DNA of 64,000 nt, from the NCBI GenBank assembly GCA_013398275.1, contig VZSE01002177.1:372001-436000 (forward strand), in the 5' to 3' direction. Source of the DNA: Promerops cafer (taxonomy: Eukaryota; Chordata; Aves; Passeriformes; Nectariniidae). Made by a program: the position numbers and the translations under genes. Within the stretch, counting starts at the first letter, position 1, and each line of letters opens with the position of its first letter. The notes under the pieces are model-generated. The model saw nothing but the letters and a program-made list of their open reading frames with translations, did not search any database and was not told where the DNA came from. Of this stretch, positions 61,045-64,000 are shown in pieces.

Positions 61045-62749
61045 CCGTGCGGTGGCACGAGGGGCTGCCGCGAGAGAGCGGGGCTGGGGACGGGGACGGT
61101 GAGGGCGGCGGGACTGGGACAGCGGGGACAGCAGCCTTAGGCTGGACTGGCCCTGGGGCACACGGCTCGCCCAGTCGGACCAGTGTCCCCTACCCGAAGG
61201 ACTCATGCGCTGGGCACCTGGGGGTGTTTGCCCGCCCTGAGCCTCCCCGCACTGAGCTGTGGGACAGGCGGTGCCTGGCAGGGCCATGCCCTGCTCCTGC
61301 AGCACCAGCTGGCTCACAGCATGGGCCACCAGCTCCAGCAGTGAACACAGCAGCCACCCTGTGGCCTGGCAGGCCCACGGGCACGTGGTGTCACGCAGTC
61401 CCTGTGCTCAGGGCAGCTTGGGGCACGTGGGAATGTGGCCTGAAAAGGGGAGCAGAGATGCCGCAGTTAGAGAGAAGAAGACTGTCAACAGCCACCCTGG
61501 TGTCAGAACAGGGATGCAGTTCTTGAAATGCTTAGAATGAAGACTCTTTGTTCCCATGTTGTTTTGCCTAAGGGCCTCGAAGTTGTGCTTGAAGGTCGAT
61601 GCCTATTTAAACTCTCCACCTGTAAGTTTATGCACTTGCTCATTCTTGCTGTTCATTGCTTGTCAGACCTTTGCTCTTTTCTGTGAACATCTGGTCCCAC
61701 ATTCAGTCTTTTTGGTGTCCTTGCATGGGTGAACAGGAGGTTGTGCCTGGGGTGGGAAGAGCAAGCAGCTGCTTTAAGTAATGCTTTTATTATCGTGATT
61801 TTAGAGGCTACCCTAACACTGTCCCAAAGTGTGTCAGGGGCATTGTGATGTGCCACTCTGGTGTTGGGACAGATAGGTGAGGTGCATTACAGCCAGGTGG
61901 TGGAAAGATAATCAGGGAAGACTTTGTGTTATCAAAATCCTCCAGATGATCTTCAGCATACCCCTAGAAGAACATCACGTGTTTCATCACACGTTCCAGG
62001 AGAAGCCATCTCCTGCCCTTTCCTGAATGAATCCTCTTTGTTCCCTCAGTGAGTGTATCAGATATGTCCTTGTGTTTGGGTAGAGGCAATCCAGAGGTTG
62101 CCTCACAGATCTGGTCAGTTTAGTAACCAGATTGTAAGTGGGTTATACCTCTGGGCTTTGTTTCAATTAAATAAGGGATTCCCAAGCAACAAACCAACAG
62201 CAAAGAAGAGGAAAAAAGAAAAGGTATTTCAAAAGTGTTGTCAGAGAGGAGTTGAGACGCAGAGGTATGATACTACGAGATCTTTTTGACTGGGGGTTGA
62301 TTGGGGTTATGGGAGTCCAAAGAGGTGGAGGAATTACAGTGTATGAGAAAGGACCTCTGTGGAGGACTTGAAAGGGGTGGTGATTGAAAATATGAATATT
62401 TTCTCCTTTTGAACATTGCTTGTCAACATCCTGGGGACGTGGATAAATGCTATCTTCCCTGCTTAATTTGGGACGCAAACATGACTTCCCCAAACTCGTT
62501 TGGTAGGTCTGTGGCAGCTGCATGTCCAACCCGTGAGCCTGATCACCAAACCTGCACAGTGCTGCTGCCCTGGGCTGGAAAGATAATGCTGCGTCCTTGT
62601 AAATTATTTGGGCAAAGTCGTGTATGCTTGATATAGCTTATGAAGTCTAAAATAGCTTTAGATGAAGGCTAAGGAATAATAATAAAAAGTCCTCTGTGGC
62701 ACACTGCAGCAATGTTCTCAAATTCTTTCATTAATGTTAATATAGTGAG

Positions 62750-62870
62750 ACCCATTTATTTTGCTGACTAGGAAAGCAATGCTCAGATAATCTCAGTGAT
62801 CTGTCACAGAATGAGTCAGTTACAGAGGAGTAGGTTTTCTAGTTTCTTACTCACAGTTCTGAGATTCAGT
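62750..62870 (+). repeat. Possible MIR-like SINE
   Basis: The order 'tattttgctgactaggaaagcaatgctcag', 'tgatctgtcacagaatgagt' and 'cagttacagaggag' follows the MIR core (gatgaggaaactgaggctcag, cttgcccaaggtcacacag, gtcagtggcagag). Diverged; called by eye. Confidence 0.4.
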
Positions 62871-62944
62871 CACAAAAGTTGCCTCTCCTGTTTTTGCACT
62901 GTGATGTCTCTTCCCAAGTAAGAGGAATACAGACTTGCTTGTTT

Positions 62945-62972
62945 GGGTGGGTTTTTTTGGGGTTTTTTTGGG
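62945..62972 (+). other. Putative G-quadruplex motif
   Basis: Four G tracts of 3, 3, 4 and 3 separated by loops of 1, 7 and 7 T, followed by a further GG. It satisfies the usual G3+N1-7 pattern on the non-template strand of TOM1 intron 1. The long T loops would make it weak. Confidence 0.6.
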
Positions 62973-64000
62973 TTTTTTTGGTATTTGTTTCTGTTGTGTG
63001 GCAGGTTTTTTTTAAACACCAGTGGGAAAATTTCCAGAGTGATAAAGCATCATAGTTCAGATTTCCCCCTCGAAAGGGAAATCCACTACGCCTCCATCTA
63101 GGAGCGAAGAGAAGCTTTTTTCCATTTTCAAAATGGAAAATCTAATTTCAAGGAGGTGAATTCTCTCTGAGTGAGAGAATGGAGAAGAAACCACCAATGC
63201 TCTCTCCTCACCCTGGAAGTCTAAAATAACTAGTAATTATAGCAATACCAAAAGGGACCGAGGCAGGTTGTTTCAGTGAGTGAGGACAGGCAAGGGATAG
63301 AAGTAACGGTGTAGCACAGAGATGACACAGATTTTTTTTTATGGATGGGGGTTATTTTAAGCATGAGGACCAGGAAAAGTTGAGACTGTAAAGAGGGAGC
63401 AAGTAAGAAAGGCTTCTTGGTGAGGAAGAGAGGCAGATGCAAAACAATATACCAGAAAAACGCCCACAACCTTTTGGATCCCACCTTGCAGGTGTTCTGC
63501 ACCCCTCTGTGGGTCCCTGCAAGGTTGTGCTTCTCAAAAAGGCATTGCCTTGTCTTCTGTGCCTGCTCTGTCTGGAGGAAAAGGGGCAAAGGCAGCAGCT
63601 GAAGAGTCACTTGATCCCTGAGAATTTGAGCTGATTCACAGCAAAGGAGCAGGAGTTCAGAGATACAAATACCCACACCACTATGTCAGCACGGTCTGTG
63701 TCCATCACCATCCTTGAATTAGGTTTGGAGGCATATCTCTGGTCTCTCTAGAATGCACGTTTTCCTCTCAGGCTTTGGGAGAAGGATACAGCTAAATGGT
63801 GAAGTCCTGACAGAGCTGGTGCTGAAGTTCCCTCAAGGGAAGTAAAAGCATGAGGCTTGTACAGGATGCTGATTTGGGCCTGTGAGTTTGTGAACAGAAG
63901 TTGGGAGAAGGGACATCTTGCATTGCTTTCTGCTGAACCTCAGCTGTCTCATGCAATGAACTGCTGGTGCCCTCAAACACCTCTTGAAATGGGAGAGAAG

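Larger units (their letters stand above)
60240..61140 (+). promoter_or_regulatory. TOM1: TOM1 CpG island promoter
   Basis: GC- and CpG-rich block surrounding TOM1 exon 1, with one undetermined base at 60476. Upstream of the ATG it carries an E-box GTCACGTGA (60480-60488). Downstream of exon 1 it carries five CCAAT boxes, GC boxes (for example ccacgcccccc at 60901) and a second CACGTGAC (61037-61044). No TATA box is evident. Confidence 0.85.
60589..64000 (+). other. TOM1: TOM1 intron 1 (partial)
   Basis: Begins at the donor after exon 1 and runs off the window. It contains the CCAAT-box cluster (60730-60990), a second E-box, a possible G-quadruplex (62945-62972) and a MIR-like segment (62750-62870). 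No TOM1 exon 2 sequence was found. Several open frames of 60-160 codons in the GC-rich part have no recognisable family. Confidence 0.75.

Noticed and set aside
60002..61526. Open frames of 120-190 codons around TOM1 exon 1
   Set aside because: GC-rich shadows; the real coding part is only the 17 codons from 60537 to the donor at 60589, and one upstream frame runs through an antisense CR1.

Overview
This is vertebrate nuclear DNA, most likely from a bird. Two genes are recognisable by spliced coding homology: HMGXB4 (complete coding region, + strand, 46967-57254) and the first coding exon of TOM1 (+ strand, 60537-60588). Nearly every identifiable interspersed repeat is a CR1 (chicken repeat 1) LINE fragment; no Alu- or L1-like sequence was noticed. 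HMGXB4 followed directly by TOM1 matches the order known in other amniotes. The species cannot be named from the window alone.

Layout. Bases 1 to about 44,600 are intergenic: no conserved exon, RNA gene or open frame with a recognisable family was found. This stretch holds several CR1 fragments of different ages and both orientations, short simple repeats, two good matches to the CTCF core motif, a small GC-rich patch near 1.1-1.9 kb and an unidentified protein-like frame near 29.2 kb. At 44.6-45.35 kb a CpG-rich island with a 59-base assembly gap and a perfect NRF1-type palindrome marks the HMGXB4 promoter and untranslated first exon. Ten coding exons follow. Their phases all join in frame to a protein of 663 residues (653 if an alternative donor of exon 2 is used). 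The 3' untranslated region carries a CR1 tail and probably ends near 59.36 kb. About 1.2 kb further on, after an antisense CR1, a second CpG island holds TOM1 exon 1; TOM1 exon 2 is not in the window. The rest (60.6-64 kb) is TOM1 intron 1, beginning with a dense cluster of CCAAT boxes.

The two genes are neighbours in tandem and are not known to act in one pathway. HMGXB4 is a nuclear HMG-box protein linked to chromatin remodelling and Wnt repression; TOM1 is an endosomal ubiquitin-sorting adaptor.

The most unusual local structure lies inside HMGXB4. Exon 4 ends in a 70-residue Lys/Glu/Arg repeat encoded by an almost pure purine tract. The intron before exon 6 ends in a pure-pyrimidine tract of about 298 bases that runs almost into the splice acceptor. 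The two tracts are complementary in the pre-mRNA and flank exon 5, which encodes the start of the HMG box. No new gene system was found.
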